64,000 nt of DNA from Pseudomonadota bacterium. GTDB lineage: Bacteria > Pseudomonadota > Gammaproteobacteria > Burkholderiales > Burkholderiaceae_C. Where the stretch lies: contig JAJZWA010000012.1 of the NCBI GenBank assembly GCA_021846965.1, positions 1-64,000 on the forward strand. The letters are read 5' to 3'. Position numbers and translations under genes: made by a program. Shown here piece by piece: positions 16,860-26,604 of the stretch. The notes under the pieces are model-generated. The model made no database searches. It saw only the letters and a list, made by a program, of their open reading frames with translations, and had not been told where the DNA came from. Within the stretch, counting starts at the first letter, position 1. The number at the start of each line of letters is the position of its first letter.

Positions 16860-18314
16860 TCAGCGCGGGCAGTACAGGTCCACGTAGTCGTGGACCGGCA
16901 TCTGGGCCAGGCGCGCGGTATCGAGCGAGGCGTGGAGGATGGCCTGCTGCTGCCGGGGCGCGAAACGGCGCGCCAGGTTGGCGCGGAACTTGGCCTCCAG
17001 CAGGGGCTCGCCCTCGGCGCGCCTGCGCTTGTGGCCCAGGGGATATTCGACCAGCAGCTCCGGCAGCGTGGTGCCGTCGCGCAGCACCGCCGTGAGCCCG
17101 TTGGCGATGGATCGCTTGCCGGGGTCGTGGTAGTCGGCGGTGAAAGCCGGGTCCTCGACGCAGTGGATGCGAGCGCGCAGTGCGTCGATGCGGGCATCGG
17201 CGGCGGCCTGGTCCTCGTAGTCGGCCGCGCTCAGGCGCCCGTGCAGCAGGGCCACGGCCACCATGTACTGGATGCAGTGGTCGCGGTCGGCCGGGTTGTG
17301 CAGGGGCCCCTGCTTGTCGATGATGCGCAGGCAGGCCGCGTGGGTGCGGATGGTGATGCGCTCGATGTCCGATGCGTCGCGCCCGGCGCCGGCCAGTTGC
17401 TCGCGCAGGCTCAGCGCGGCCTCCACCGCGGTCTGCGCGTGGAACTCGGCGGGGAAGCTGATCTTGAACAGCACGTTCTCCATCACGTAGCTGCCGAAGG
17501 GGCGCTGCAGGCGCAGGGGCTTGCCGCCGAAGCTGGCGTCGCAAAAGCCCCAGGTGGGCGCGCTCAGCGCCGTGGGGTAGCCCATCTCCCCGGTGCGGGC
17601 GATCAGCGCCAGGCGCACGCCGCGGCTGGTGGCGTCGCCGGCGGCCCAGCTCTTGCGGCTTCCGGTGTTGGGCGCGTGCCGGTAGGTGCGCAGCGCCTGG
17701 CCGTCCACCCAGGCCAGGGAGATCGCGTCGATGAGCTCGGCGCGGCTCAGGCCGAGCAGGCGCCCGGTGACCGCCGTGGTCGCCACCTTGACCAGCAGCA
17801 CGTGGTCCAGCCCCACCTCGTTGAAGGCATTGTCCAGCGCGAGCACGCCCTGGATCTCGTGCGCCTGCACCATCGCGTTGAGCACGTCGCGCATGATCAG
17901 CGGCGGCTTGCCCGCCGCGACGGCGCCGCGGCTGAGCCAGTCGGCCACCATCAGGATGCCGCCCAGGTTGTCCGAGGGGTGCCCCCATTCGGCGCCCAGC
18001 CAGGTGTCGTTGAAATCCAGCCAGCGGATCATCGCGCCCAGGTTGAAGGCGGCACTCACCGGATCGAGCTGATAGGGCGTGCCTGGGACCTTCGCCCCCT
18101 GCGGAACCATGGTGCCCGGCACCACCGGGCCCAGCAGCTTGGTGCAGGCGGGGTAGTCCAAGGCCTGCAGGCCGCAGCCCAGGGTGTCGATCAGGCACAG
18201 GCGCGCGGTCTCCAGCGCCAGGCCGAGGAACTGCGTGCGGTCCAGCACATAGTCGGCGATGTCGACCAGCAGCGGGTCGGGGGCGGGGCGGCCCTGGGAA
18301 ACGTGCGAGCTCAT
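16860..18314 (-). CDS. prpD: 2-methylcitrate dehydratase PrpD
   Basis: A 484-residue MmgE/PrpD-family protein that dehydrates 2-methylcitrate to 2-methyl-cis-aconitate. Conserved family blocks include FNLGAMIRWLDFNDTWLGAEWGH-type residues near 85-105 and the C-terminal DYHDPGKRSIANG segment. I chose the second in-frame ATG (18314), which gives the typical MSSHVSQ start, over 18323. It is the last gene of the prp operon, 54 bp after prpF. Notably the operon also carries AcnD/PrpF, which can perform the same dehydration, so PrpD may be an alternative or redundant route. Confidence 0.93.
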   Translation of the reverse strand: MSSHVSQGRPAPDPLLVDIADYVLDRTQFLGLALETARLCLIDTLGCGLQALDYPACTKLLGPVVPGTMVPQGAKVPGTPYQLDPVSAAFNLGAMIRWLDFNDTWLGAEWGHPSDNLGGILMVADWLSRGAVAAGKPPLIMRDVLNAMVQAHEIQGVLALDNAFNEVGLDHVLLVKVATTAVTGRLLGLSRAELIDAISLAWVDGQALRTYRHAPNTGSRKSWAAGDATSRGVRLALIARTGEMGYPTALSAPTWGFCDASFGGKPLRLQRPFGSYVMENVLFKISFPAEFHAQTAVEAALSLREQLAGAGRDASDIERITIRTHAACLRIIDKQGPLHNPADRDHCIQYMVAVALLHGRLSAADYEDQAAADARIDALRARIHCVEDPAFTADYHDPGKRSIANGLTAVLRDGTTLPELLVEYPLGHKRRRAEGEPLLEAKFRANLARRFAPRQQQAILHASLDTARLAQMPVHDYVDLYCPR

Positions 18315-18368
18315 GCGCCGCATTCTCGCTCAGTGCGCGGGGCGGCGCGATGCCGCCCCGTGGAGGGC

Positions 18369-19571
18369 TCAGGCGCCCAGCACCTCGCCCGGCACGCGCA
18401 CGAAGCCTTCCATGAGCACGCGCGCGCTGCGGCTCATCACGGCCTTGGTGACGGTCCATTGCCCGTCGCGCAGCGCCGCCTCGGCGCCCACGCGCAGGGT
18501 GCCCGAGGGGTGGCCGAAGCGCACCGAGGAACGTTCGCCGCCCCCGGCGGCCAGGTTGACCAGGGTACCCGGAACCGCCGCCGCCGCGCCGATGGACACC
18601 GCCGCCGTGCCCATCATCGCGTGATGCAGCTTGCCCATGGACATGGCCCGCACCAGCAGGTCCACGTCGCCGGCCGCGACGCGCTTGCCGCTGGAGGCCA
18701 CATACTCGGCCGGCGGCGCGACGAAGGCCACCTTGGGCGTGTGCTGGCGCGTGGCGGCCTCGGCCAGGTCGCGGATCAGGCCCATGCGCATCGCCCCATG
18801 CGCGCGAATGGTCTCGAAGCGCGCCAGCGCGGCGGGGTCGGAGTTGATCGCGTCCTGCAGTTCGGTGCCGCGGTATCCGAGATCGGAGGCGTTGAGAAAA
18901 ATGGTCGGGATGCCGGCGTTGATCATGGTGGCGGGGAAGCTGCCCACGCCGGGAACCTCCAGCGTGTCCACGACCTTGCCGGTGGGGAACATCGCGCCTG
19001 CGGCGCCGTCGCCTTCCTCGTCGGCCGCGGGATCGAGGAATTCCAGCACCACCTCGGCGGCGGGAAAGGTCACGCCGTCGAGCTCGAAGTCACCGGTTTC
19101 CTGGACCTCGCCGGCGCGCATGGGCACGTGGGCGACGATGGTCTTGCCGATGTTGGCCTGCCAGATGCGCACCACCGCGACGCCGTCGCGCGGCACCTTG
19201 TCGGCGCCCAGCAGCCCGGAGGCAATGGCGAAGGGGCCCACCGCCGCCGACAGGTTGCCACAGTTGCCGCTCCAGTCGACGAAGTCGCGATCGATGGCCA
19301 CCTGGCCGAACAGATAGTCCACGTCGTGCCCCGGGCGGGTGGACGCCGCCAGGATCACCGTCTTGCTGGTGCTCGAGGTGGCGCCGCCCATGCCGTCGAT
19401 CTGCTTGCCGTAGGGGTCGGGGCTGCCGATCACCCGCTGCAGCAGCCGGTCGCGCGCGCGACCGGGCTGGCGCGCGGGCTCGGGCAGGTCCTGCAGGCGA
19501 AAGAACACACCCTTGCTGGTGCCGCCTCGGATGTAGGTGGCGGGAATGCGGATCTGGGGCAGATCGGACAT
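18369..19571 (-). CDS. prpF: 2-methylaconitate cis-trans isomerase PrpF
   Basis: A 400-residue PrpF protein with a diaminopimelate-epimerase-like double fold. It begins with IPATYIRGGTSKGVFFR, the family signature, and has the catalytic-region GNCGNLSAAVGPFA. PrpF isomerises trans-2-methylaconitate, made by AcnD, to the cis form that an aconitase can hydrate. A GGAG ribosome-binding site precedes the ATG and only 16 bp separate it from the acnD stop. AcnD and PrpF are known to work as an obligate pair. Confidence 0.95.
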   Translation of the reverse strand: MSDLPQIRIPATYIRGGTSKGVFFRLQDLPEPARQPGRARDRLLQRVIGSPDPYGKQIDGMGGATSSTSKTVILAASTRPGHDVDYLFGQVAIDRDFVDWSGNCGNLSAAVGPFAIASGLLGADKVPRDGVAVVRIWQANIGKTIVAHVPMRAGEVQETGDFELDGVTFPAAEVVLEFLDPAADEEGDGAAGAMFPTGKVVDTLEVPGVGSFPATMINAGIPTIFLNASDLGYRGTELQDAINSDPAALARFETIRAHGAMRMGLIRDLAEAATRQHTPKVAFVAPPAEYVASSGKRVAAGDVDLLVRAMSMGKLHHAMMGTAAVSIGAAAAVPGTLVNLAAGGGERSSVRFGHPSGTLRVGAEAALRDGQWTVTKAVMSRSARVLMEGFVRVPGEVLGA

Positions 19572-19587
19572 GCTGGCTCCTCGGGGT

Positions 19588-22182
19588 TCAGGCGGCCTTG
19601 GTCTCGGCCAGGAAATCCTGCGCGAAGCGCTGCAGCACTCCGCCGGCTTCGTAGATGGACACTTCCTCGGCGGTATCCAGGCGGCAGGTCACCGGCACCT
19701 CGACGCGGCTTCCATCGCGCCGGTTCACCACCAGCGTGAGGGTGGCGCCGGGCTTGCGCTCGCCCAGCACGTCGTAGGTCTCGGTGCCGTCCAGGCCCAG
19801 GCTGATGCGCGTGGTGCCGGGCTGGAACTGCAGCGGCAGCACGCCCATGCCGATGAGGTTGGTGCGGTGGATGCGCTCGAAGCCTTCCGCGGCGATGGCC
19901 TCCACGCCGGCCAGGCGCACGCCCTTGGCGGCCCAGTCGCGCGAGGAGCCCTGGCCGTAGTCGGCGCCGGCGATGATGATCAGCGGCTGGCGCCGCTGCA
20001 TGTAGGTCTCGATGGCCTCCCACATGCGCATCACCCGGCCCTCGGGCTCCACCCGGGCCAGCGAGCCGGCGCGCACGCTGCCGTCGGCCTGGCGCACCAT
20101 CTCGTTGCGCAGCGTCGGGTTGGCGAAGGTGGCGCGCTGCGCCGTGAGGTGGTCGCCGCGGTGCGTGGCGTAGGAGTTGAAATCCTCCTCGGGCAGCCCC
20201 ATGCGCGCCAGGTACTCGCCGGCCGCGCTGTCCGGCAGGATGGCGTTGGAGGGCGACAGGTGGTCGGTGGTGATGTTGTCCGGCAGGATGGCCAGGGGGC
20301 GCATGCCGCGCAGCGTGCGCTCGCCGGCGAGCGCACCTTCCCAGTACGGGGGACGCCGGATGTAGGTGGAGCGCTCGCGCCACGCGTACAGCGGCTCGGT
20401 GGAGCCCGAGCCCTCGGGGCGCAGCGCGAACATGGGCTCGTAGACCTGGCGGAAGAACTCGGGCTTGACCGCCGAGCGCACCAGGGCGTCGATCTCCGCG
20501 TCGTCGGGCCAGATGTCGGCCAGGCGGATCTCGCGCCCGTCGGCCACTCCCAGCACGTCACGCTCGATGTCGAAGCGGATGGTGCCGGCGATGGCGTAGG
20601 CCACGACCAGCGGCGGCGAGGCCAGGAAGGCCTGCTTGGCGTAGGGGTGGATGCGTCCGTCGAAATTGCGGTTGCCCGACAGCACGGCGGTGGCGTAGAG
20701 ATCGCGCTCGACGATCTCCTGCTGGATCTTCGGGTCCAGCGCGCCCGACATGCCGTTGCAGGAGGTGCAGGCGTAGGCGACGATGCCGAAGCCCAGCGCC
20801 TCCAGGTCGGGCAGCAGCCCGGCCTGTTCCAGGTACAGGCGCACCGCCTTGGAGCCCGGCGCCAGCGAGCTTTTCACCCAGGGCTTGCGCTGCAGGCCGA
20901 GCCGGCGCGCGTTGCGTGCCAGCAGCGCGGCGGCGATCACGTTGCGCGGGTTGGAGGTGTTGGTGCAACTGGTGATGGCGGCGATGATCACCGCGCCGTC
21001 GGGCATGCGCCCGGGCTGCTGCTCCCAGGGCCTGGCGATGCCCTTGGCGGCCAGTTCGGTGGTGGCCACGCGGGCATGGGGGTTGGACGGGCCGGCCATG
21101 TTGCGCACCACGCTGCCCAGATCGAAGCGCAGCGTGCGTTCGTATTGCGCGCCCAGCAGGGTGTCGGCCCACAGCCCGGCGGCCTTCGCATAGGTCTCCA
21201 CCAGCGCCACCTGCTCGGCGCTGCGCCCGGTCAGGCGCAGGTACTCGAGGGTCTGCGGGTCGATGGCGAACATGGCCGCCGTGGCGCCGTACTCCGGGGC
21301 CATGTTGGAGATGGTGGCGCGGTCGCCCAGCGTGAGCGCTGCGGCGCCCTCGCCACGGAATTCCAGGTAGGCGCCCACCACCTTGGACTTGCGCAGGAAC
21401 TCGGTGAGTGCCAGCACGATGTCGGTGGCGGTGATGCCGGGGCGCGGGCGCCCGGACAGTTCCACGCCGACGATCTCGGGCAGGCGCATCCACGATGCCC
21501 GCCCGAGCATCACGTTCTCCGCCTCCAGCCCGCCCACGCCGACGGCGATCACGCCCAGCGCGTCCACATGGGGGGTGTGGCTGTCGGTGCCCACCAGGGT
21601 GTCGGGGTAGGCCACGCCGGCTTCGGCGTGGATCACCGGGGACATGCGCTCCAGGTTGATCTGGTGCATGATGCCGTTGCCCGGGGGGATCACGTCCACG
21701 TTGCGAAAGGCCGTGCGGCACCACTCGATGAAGTGGAAGCGGTCCTCGTTGCGCCGGTCCTCGATGGCGCGGTTCTTGGCGAAGGCCTCGGGATCGTCGC
21801 CTCCGCATTCCACCGCCAGCGAGTGGTCCACGATGAGCTGCACCGGCACCACCGGGTTGACCCGCGCCGGGTCGCCACCCTGCGCGGCGATGGCGTCGCG
21901 CAGTCCGGCCAGGTCCACCAGCGCGGTCTGGCCCAGGATGTCGTGGCACACCACCCGGGCCGGATACCAGGGGAAGTCGCGGTCGCGCCGGCCCTCGGCG
22001 ATCTGCAGCAGGCATTCGTCCAGCAGTTGCGGGTCGCAGCGCCGCACCAGATTCTCGGCATGCACGCGGGCGGTGTAGGACAGGCCGGCCCAGCTTCCCG
22101 GGCGCAGGGCTTCCACCGCCTCGCGGGCGTCGAAGTAGTCCAGCGTGGTGCCGGGAAGGTTCTTGCGATGGCGCTTGTTCAT
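19588..22182 (-). CDS. acnD: Fe/S-dependent 2-methylisocitrate dehydratase AcnD
   Basis: An 864-residue aconitase-family enzyme, AcnD subtype. The [4Fe-4S] cysteines lie in AITSCTNTSNP and ACTSCNGMSG, and the swivel domain at the C-terminus has ADYGQGSSRDWAAKG. It dehydrates 2-methylcitrate in propionate catabolism. It starts 10 bp after the prpC stop and precedes prpF, the standard order. Its length and the following prpF distinguish it from the housekeeping aconitase AcnA. Confidence 0.95.
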   Translation of the reverse strand: MNKRHRKNLPGTTLDYFDAREAVEALRPGSWAGLSYTARVHAENLVRRCDPQLLDECLLQIAEGRRDRDFPWYPARVVCHDILGQTALVDLAGLRDAIAAQGGDPARVNPVVPVQLIVDHSLAVECGGDDPEAFAKNRAIEDRRNEDRFHFIEWCRTAFRNVDVIPPGNGIMHQINLERMSPVIHAEAGVAYPDTLVGTDSHTPHVDALGVIAVGVGGLEAENVMLGRASWMRLPEIVGVELSGRPRPGITATDIVLALTEFLRKSKVVGAYLEFRGEGAAALTLGDRATISNMAPEYGATAAMFAIDPQTLEYLRLTGRSAEQVALVETYAKAAGLWADTLLGAQYERTLRFDLGSVVRNMAGPSNPHARVATTELAAKGIARPWEQQPGRMPDGAVIIAAITSCTNTSNPRNVIAAALLARNARRLGLQRKPWVKSSLAPGSKAVRLYLEQAGLLPDLEALGFGIVAYACTSCNGMSGALDPKIQQEIVERDLYATAVLSGNRNFDGRIHPYAKQAFLASPPLVVAYAIAGTIRFDIERDVLGVADGREIRLADIWPDDAEIDALVRSAVKPEFFRQVYEPMFALRPEGSGSTEPLYAWRERSTYIRRPPYWEGALAGERTLRGMRPLAILPDNITTDHLSPSNAILPDSAAGEYLARMGLPEEDFNSYATHRGDHLTAQRATFANPTLRNEMVRQADGSVRAGSLARVEPEGRVMRMWEAIETYMQRRQPLIIIAGADYGQGSSRDWAAKGVRLAGVEAIAAEGFERIHRTNLIGMGVLPLQFQPGTTRISLGLDGTETYDVLGERKPGATLTLVVNRRDGSRVEVPVTCRLDTAEEVSIYEAGGVLQRFAQDFLAETKAA

Positions 22183-22192
22183 GGCGTCGGGC

Positions 22193-23347
22193 TCAGGAAC
22201 GCTTGGCCAGGGGCACGAAGGCCTGGTCCTCGGGGCCCACGTAGTTGGCGCTGGGGCGGATGATCTTGCCGTCCTGGCGCTGCTCGATGACGTGCGCGGC
22301 CCAGCCCGAGGTGCGCGAGATCACGAACAGCGGCGTGAACATGGCGGTGGGCACGCCCATCAGGTGGTAGCTCACGGCGGAGAACCAGTCCAGGTTGGGG
22401 AACATCTTCTTGATGTCCCACATGACGCTTTCCAGGCGCTCGGCGATGGCGAACAGGCGCAGGTCGCGCTGGTCCTCGCCCAGGCGCCGGGCCACGGCCT
22501 TGATCACCTTGTTGCGCGGATCGCTGACCGTGTAGACGGGGTGGCCGAAGCCGATCACCACCTCCTTGTTCTCGACGCGGCGGCGGATGTCGGCCTCGGC
22601 CTCGTCGGGGCCCGCGTAGCGGCTCTGCACCTCGAAGGCGACCTCGTTGGCGCCGCCGTGCTTGGGCCCGCGCAGCGCGCCGATGCCCCCGGCGATGGCC
22701 GAGTACATGTCCGAGCCGGTGCCGGCGACCACGCGAGCGGTGAAGGTGGAGGCGTTGAACTCGTGCTCGGCGTACAGGATCAGCGAAGTGTGCATGGCGC
22801 GCACCCACAGCTCCGAGGGGCTGCGGCCGTGCAGCAGGTGCAGGAAATGCCCGCCGATGGAATCGTCGTCGGTCTCCACCTCGATGCGCCGGCCATTGTG
22901 GCTGAAGTGGTACCAGTACAGCAGCGCCGAGCCCAGGCTGGCCATCAGGCGGTCGGCGATGTCGCGCGCGCCCGGCAGGTTGTGGTCGTCCTTCTCGGGC
23001 AGCAGGCAGCCCAGCACCGACACGGCCGTGCGCATCACGTCCATGGGGTGGCTGGATGCGGGCAGGGCCTCCAGCGCCAGGCGCAGCGCCTGCGGCAGGC
23101 CGCGCAGCGCGCGCAGCTTGTTCTTGTAGGCCCCGAGCTCGGCCGCGCCGGGCAGCTTGCCGTGCACCAGCAGGTGGGCGATCTCCTCGAACTCGCAGGT
23201 CTCGGCCAGGTCCAGGATGTCGTAGCCGCGGTAGTGCAGGTCGTTGCCCGTGCGTCCCACGGTGCAGATGGCGGTGTTGCCGGCGACGGTGCCCGACAGG
23301 GCAACGGACTTCTTGGGCTTGAAGCCGGGGGTGGTGGTCTCGGACAT
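22193..23347 (-). CDS. prpC: 2-methylcitrate synthase PrpC
   Basis: A 384-residue citrate-synthase-family protein with catalytic histidine segments GPKHGGANE and GFGHPVYT and the C-terminal [14 protein letters not shown] typical of PrpC. It condenses propionyl-CoA with oxaloacetate. The start at 23347 is 23 bp downstream of prpB on the same strand. Methylcitrate synthases are shorter than the housekeeping citrate synthase, which this length fits. Confidence 0.95.
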   Translation of the reverse strand: MSETTTPGFKPKKSVALSGTVAGNTAICTVGRTGNDLHYRGYDILDLAETCEFEEIAHLLVHGKLPGAAELGAYKNKLRALRGLPQALRLALEALPASSHPMDVMRTAVSVLGCLLPEKDDHNLPGARDIADRLMASLGSALLYWYHFSHNGRRIEVETDDDSIGGHFLHLLHGRSPSELWVRAMHTSLILYAEHEFNASTFTARVVAGTGSDMYSAIAGGIGALRGPKHGGANEVAFEVQSRYAGPDEAEADIRRRVENKEVVIGFGHPVYTVSDPRNKVIKAVARRLGEDQRDLRLFAIAERLESVMWDIKKMFPNLDWFSAVSYHLMGVPTAMFTPLFVISRTSGWAAHVIEQRQDGKIIRPSANYVGPEDQAFVPLAKRS

Positions 23348-23370
23348 GCTTGCGTGCTCCTGGGTGCGGA

Positions 23371-24258
23371 TCATTGGGGGGTGCGGCGGCCGGCGAACAT
23401 CTGGTCCAGGCTCTGCTCGTAGCGGTGGTAGCCGATGCGGTCGTAGAGTTCTTCGCGGGTCTGCATGGTGTCCAGCACGGCGCGTTGGGTGCCCTCGCGG
23501 CGGATGGTCTGGTACACGTTCTCGGCGGCCTTGTTCATGGCGCGGAAGGCCGACAGCGGGTACAGCGCGATGGCCACGCCGGCGGAGCGCAGTTCGTCCA
23601 GCGTGAACAGCGGGGTCTTGCCGAATTCGGTGATGTTGGCCAGCACCGGCACCTTGAGCTCGTCGACGAATCGCCGGTACGTGGCCAGGTCGGGAACCGC
23701 CTCCGCGAAAATCCCGTCCGCGCCCGCCTCGACGCAGGCGCGGGCGCGCTCGATGGCGCGCTCCACCCCTTCCACGGCGATGGCGTCGGTGCGCGCCAGC
23801 AGGAAGAACTGCTCGTCCGTGCGCGCGTCGGCCGCGGCCTTCACGCGATCGGCCATTTCCTCCGAGGAGACGATTTCCTTGCCGGGGCGATGCCCGCAGC
23901 GCTTGGCACCCACCTGGTCCTCGATGTGGCAGGCGGCGGCACCGAACTTGATCAGGCCCTTGATCGTGCGCGCGATGTTGAAGGCGCTGGGCCCGAAGCC
24001 GGTGTCGATGTCCACCATCAGCGGCAGATCGCACACGTCGGTGATGCGCCGCACGTCGGTGAGCACGTCGTCCAGGGTGTTGATGCCCAGGTCCGGCATG
24101 CCCAGCGAGCCGGCGGCCACGCCGCCGCCCGACAGGTAGATGGCGCGATAGCCGGCGCGCTGGGCCAGCAGCGCATGGTTGGCGTTGATGGCGCCGATGA
24201 CTTGCAGCGGGCTTTCCGCGGCCAGCGCGGCACGAAACAGGGATCCGGGAGAGGGCAT
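23371..24258 (-). CDS. prpB: Methylisocitrate lyase PrpB
   Basis: A 295-residue isocitrate-lyase-superfamily TIM barrel. The metal-binding DIDTGFG, the active-site loop [10 protein letters not shown] with the catalytic Cys, and the ARTDA segment are present. It cleaves 2-methylisocitrate to pyruvate and succinate. I chose the ATG at 24258; a longer in-frame extension to 24360 would read through the sigma-54 promoter and is not credible. It is the first gene of the propionate operon. Confidence 0.95.
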   Translation of the reverse strand: MPSPGSLFRAALAAESPLQVIGAINANHALLAQRAGYRAIYLSGGGVAAGSLGMPDLGINTLDDVLTDVRRITDVCDLPLMVDIDTGFGPSAFNIARTIKGLIKFGAAACHIEDQVGAKRCGHRPGKEIVSSEEMADRVKAAADARTDEQFFLLARTDAIAVEGVERAIERARACVEAGADGIFAEAVPDLATYRRFVDELKVPVLANITEFGKTPLFTLDELRSAGVAIALYPLSAFRAMNKAAENVYQTIRREGTQRAVLDTMQTREELYDRIGYHRYEQSLDQMFAGRRTPQ

Positions 24259-24293
24259 GGTGGGGGTCCGGTGGAAGCTACGGGCCTCGGGTT

Positions 24294-24309
24294 TGCAAGG
24301 AGCGTGCCA
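24294..24309 (-). promoter_or_regulatory. Sigma-54 (-24/-12) promoter of prpBC-acnD-prpFD
   Basis: Read on the minus strand this is TGGCAC-GCTCC-TTGCA, a full match to the sigma-54 consensus with GG and GC ten bases apart. It lies 36-51 bp upstream of prpB and faces the operon, with the sigma-54 activator PrpR encoded divergently. Transcription would start near 24283. Confidence 0.92.
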
Positions 24310-24405
24310 TCGCTGGCCCACCTTGCAAGGCCTTGAAATCACGCAAGATTCACGCAGCATCGCGCCCGCGTGTTGCCGCTTTCGTGTTGCAGGCTTGCAA
24401 TGCAG

Positions 24406-24421
24406 GTTTCAATTGTGAAAC
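24406..24421. promoter_or_regulatory. Inverted repeat, candidate PrpR enhancer site
   Basis: GTTTCA-ATTG-TGAAAC has perfect 6-bp arms. It is flanked almost symmetrically by TTGCA (24395-24399) and TGCAA (24429-24433). It lies about 110 bp upstream of the sigma-54 promoter, a normal distance for a bacterial enhancer-binding protein, and 75 bp before prpR, so it could also serve autoregulation. A second palindrome, CCTTGCAAGG, sits at 24321-24330. Confidence 0.55.
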
Positions 24422-24495
24422 ACTGTGCTGCAAGGGATCCCCATGGACCTCCATTGCGCGGGCACCCCCCGCGTGCATGCCCCGACGCCACCCCC

Positions 24496-26604
24496 ATGTC
24501 CTCCGCCCCCACCGCGACCGTCGATGCCGCGCAAGCCGCCGAGCTGCCTCCGCGCATCCTGGCCATCGGCTTCCTGCGCCTGAAGCAGTTGTTGCACGAG
24601 GTGGCCCCCGAGTACGCGCATCGCGCGCGCGTGGACGTGGTCGACCGCGGCTTCGAGGAGGCCCTGGCCGAGATCGAGGCATTGCGCGCGCGTGAACGCG
24701 TGGACGTGCTGGTGGCCGCCGGCCTGCACGGCGAGTTCCTGCGCCGGCACTGCGAGCTTCCGGTGGTGCTGGTCAAGGTCGGGGGCTTCGACCTGATGCA
24801 TGCGCTGGCGCGGGCGCGCGAATGGTCGGCGCGCGTGGCGCTGGTCAGCTTCGGCGCCATCAGCTCCGAGGTGGAGCAGTTCAGCCGCGGCTTCGGCCTG
24901 CACATCGTGCAGCGCAGCTACCGCAGCGAGGCCGAGGCGGCGGCCTGCGTGGCCGAGCTTCGCGGCGCAGGGATCGATGTGGTCGTGGCGCCCGGCATGG
25001 TGCTGGATCTGGCCGAGCAGGCCGGCATGCGCGGCATCCTGCTGTACTCCCATGACGCCGTGCGCGCGGCCATCGACGACGCCGTGGAGATCGCGCGCGC
25101 CTCGCGCCTGGCCTCGGCCAAGCGCGAGCGCCTGAACACCATCCTGGAGCAGTTGCGCGACGGCGTGGTGGCGGTCGACGAGGCCGAGCGCATCGAGGCC
25201 GTGAACCCGCCGATGCAGCGCCTGCTCGGGCGCAGCCGCGCACAGTTGCTGGGGCGCGTGCTGGGCGACGTGGCGCCCGAGTTCACGCTGGCGCGCACGC
25301 TGCGCGACGGCACCGAGCAGGCCGAGGACATCGTGCGCCTGGGATCGCAGACCCTGGTGATCAGCCGCAGCCCCATCGTCGAGCGCGGCGTGCGCACGGG
25401 CGCCGTGCTGACCTGCCAGGATCCGGCCGCGATCCAGCGCGTGGACCGCAACCTGCGGGCGCGCAATCGCCCCACGCCCGCGGGGCCGCGCTGGCGCCTG
25501 TCGGACCTGGTGGGGCAGTCCGCGGCCATGCGGCGCGCGCTGGCGCAGGCCGAGCGCTTCGCGCACAGCGAGGCCACGGTGCTGCTGGTGGGCGAGAGCG
25601 GAACCGGCAAGGAGTTGTTCGCCCAGGGCCTGCACGCGGCCAGCCGGCGTCGCGCGCAGCCCTTCGTGGCCATCAACTGCGCCGCCTTCCCCGAGTCCCT
25701 GCTGGAGAGCGAGCTGTTCGGCTACGAGGAAGGCGCCTTCACCGGCGCTCGCAGGGCGGGCAAGGCGGGCCTGTTCGAGGCCGCGCACACCGGCACCCTG
25801 TTCCTGGACGAGATCGGCGACATGCCGGTGTCGCTGCAGACCCGCCTGCTGCGGGTGCTGCAGGAGCGCGAGATCCTTCGCGTGGGCGCCACCGAGCCCA
25901 CCCCGGTGGACGTGCGGGTGATCGCCGCCACGCACCGCGACCTGGCCGCGCGCATCGATGCGGGCCTGTTCCGGCGCGACCTCTACTACCGTCTGAACAT
26001 CCTGCGCCTGGAGCTTCCCAGCCTGCGCGAGCGCCGCGAGGACCTTCCCGCGCTGTGCGCGCACCTGCTGGAGCGGGCGCTGGAACGCGCGCGGGCCCCG
26101 GCGGCTGCGCGCGCGCCGCTGCTGCGCGAAGTGCTGCGCCTGCTGGGCGCGGCCGGGCACTACGCATGGCCCGGCAACGTGCGCGAGCTGGAGAACCTGT
26201 GCGAGCGCGTGGCCGGCGCCGTGGGCCACGACCCCGCCGGCGCCGATGCCGTGGACCTGGCCGAGTTGCTGCCCGAGCTGGCGCTGCCCGCGCGCGCGGA
26301 GCACCCACCGCGGCACGGGGAGGGCGCGCCTGGCGCCGACTCGCTGCGCGCGGGGGAAGGGGCGGCTTCCCGGCACACGCCGCCCGGCGCCCGCGCCCGC
26401 ACCCTCGCCGGGCAGCGCGCCGAGTCCGAGCGCGAGCTCATCGAGCGCACGCTGGCCGAATGCGGCGGCAACCAGGCGCTGGCCTGCGAACGCCTGGGCA
26501 TCGCGCGCAGCACCCTGTGGCGCAAGCTGCGCGCGGGTGCCGCGGGCGCCCGGCTCAGGGCTGGACCTGACGCGTCGGCAGGATCAGGGACTCCAGCGCG
26601 TTGA
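24496..26604 (+). CDS. prpR: Sigma-54-dependent propionate regulator PrpR
   Basis: A 702-residue enhancer-binding protein. The N-terminal PrpR_N sensory domain covers about residues 15-195 and is followed by a PAS-like linker (VVAVDEAERIEAVNPPMQRLLG). The AAA+ domain has Walker A GESGTGKE (366-373), the sigma-54 contact GAFTGA (413-418) and Walker B LFLDEIGD. A Fis-type helix-turn-helix near the C-terminus reads ALACERLGIARSTLWRKL. 2-methylcitrate is the known co-inducer of PrpR. It is divergent from prpB, and its 3' end overlaps the convergent SDR gene by 50 bp. Confidence 0.95.
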   Translation: MSSAPTATVDAAQAAELPPRILAIGFLRLKQLLHEVAPEYAHRARVDVVDRGFEEALAEIEALRARERVDVLVAAGLHGEFLRRHCELPVVLVKVGGFDLMHALARAREWSARVALVSFGAISSEVEQFSRGFGLHIVQRSYRSEAEAAACVAELRGAGIDVVVAPGMVLDLAEQAGMRGILLYSHDAVRAAIDDAVEIARASRLASAKRERLNTILEQLRDGVVAVDEAERIEAVNPPMQRLLGRSRAQLLGRVLGDVAPEFTLARTLRDGTEQAEDIVRLGSQTLVISRSPIVERGVRTGAVLTCQDPAAIQRVDRNLRARNRPTPAGPRWRLSDLVGQSAAMRRALAQAERFAHSEATVLLVGESGTGKELFAQGLHAASRRRAQPFVAINCAAFPESLLESELFGYEEGAFTGARRAGKAGLFEAAHTGTLFLDEIGDMPVSLQTRLLRVLQEREILRVGATEPTPVDVRVIAATHRDLAARIDAGLFRRDLYYRLNILRLELPSLRERREDLPALCAHLLERALERARAPAAARAPLLREVLRLLGAAGHYAWPGNVRELENLCERVAGAVGHDPAGADAVDLAELLPELALPARAEHPPRHGEGAPGADSLRAGEGAASRHTPPGARARTLAGQRAESERELIERTLAECGGNQALACERLGIARSTLWRKLRAGAAGARLRAGPDASAGSGTPAR

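Noticed and set aside
23371-24360. Longer N-terminal extension of PrpB to 24360
   Set aside because: It would translate through the sigma-54 promoter and adds residues absent from the family.
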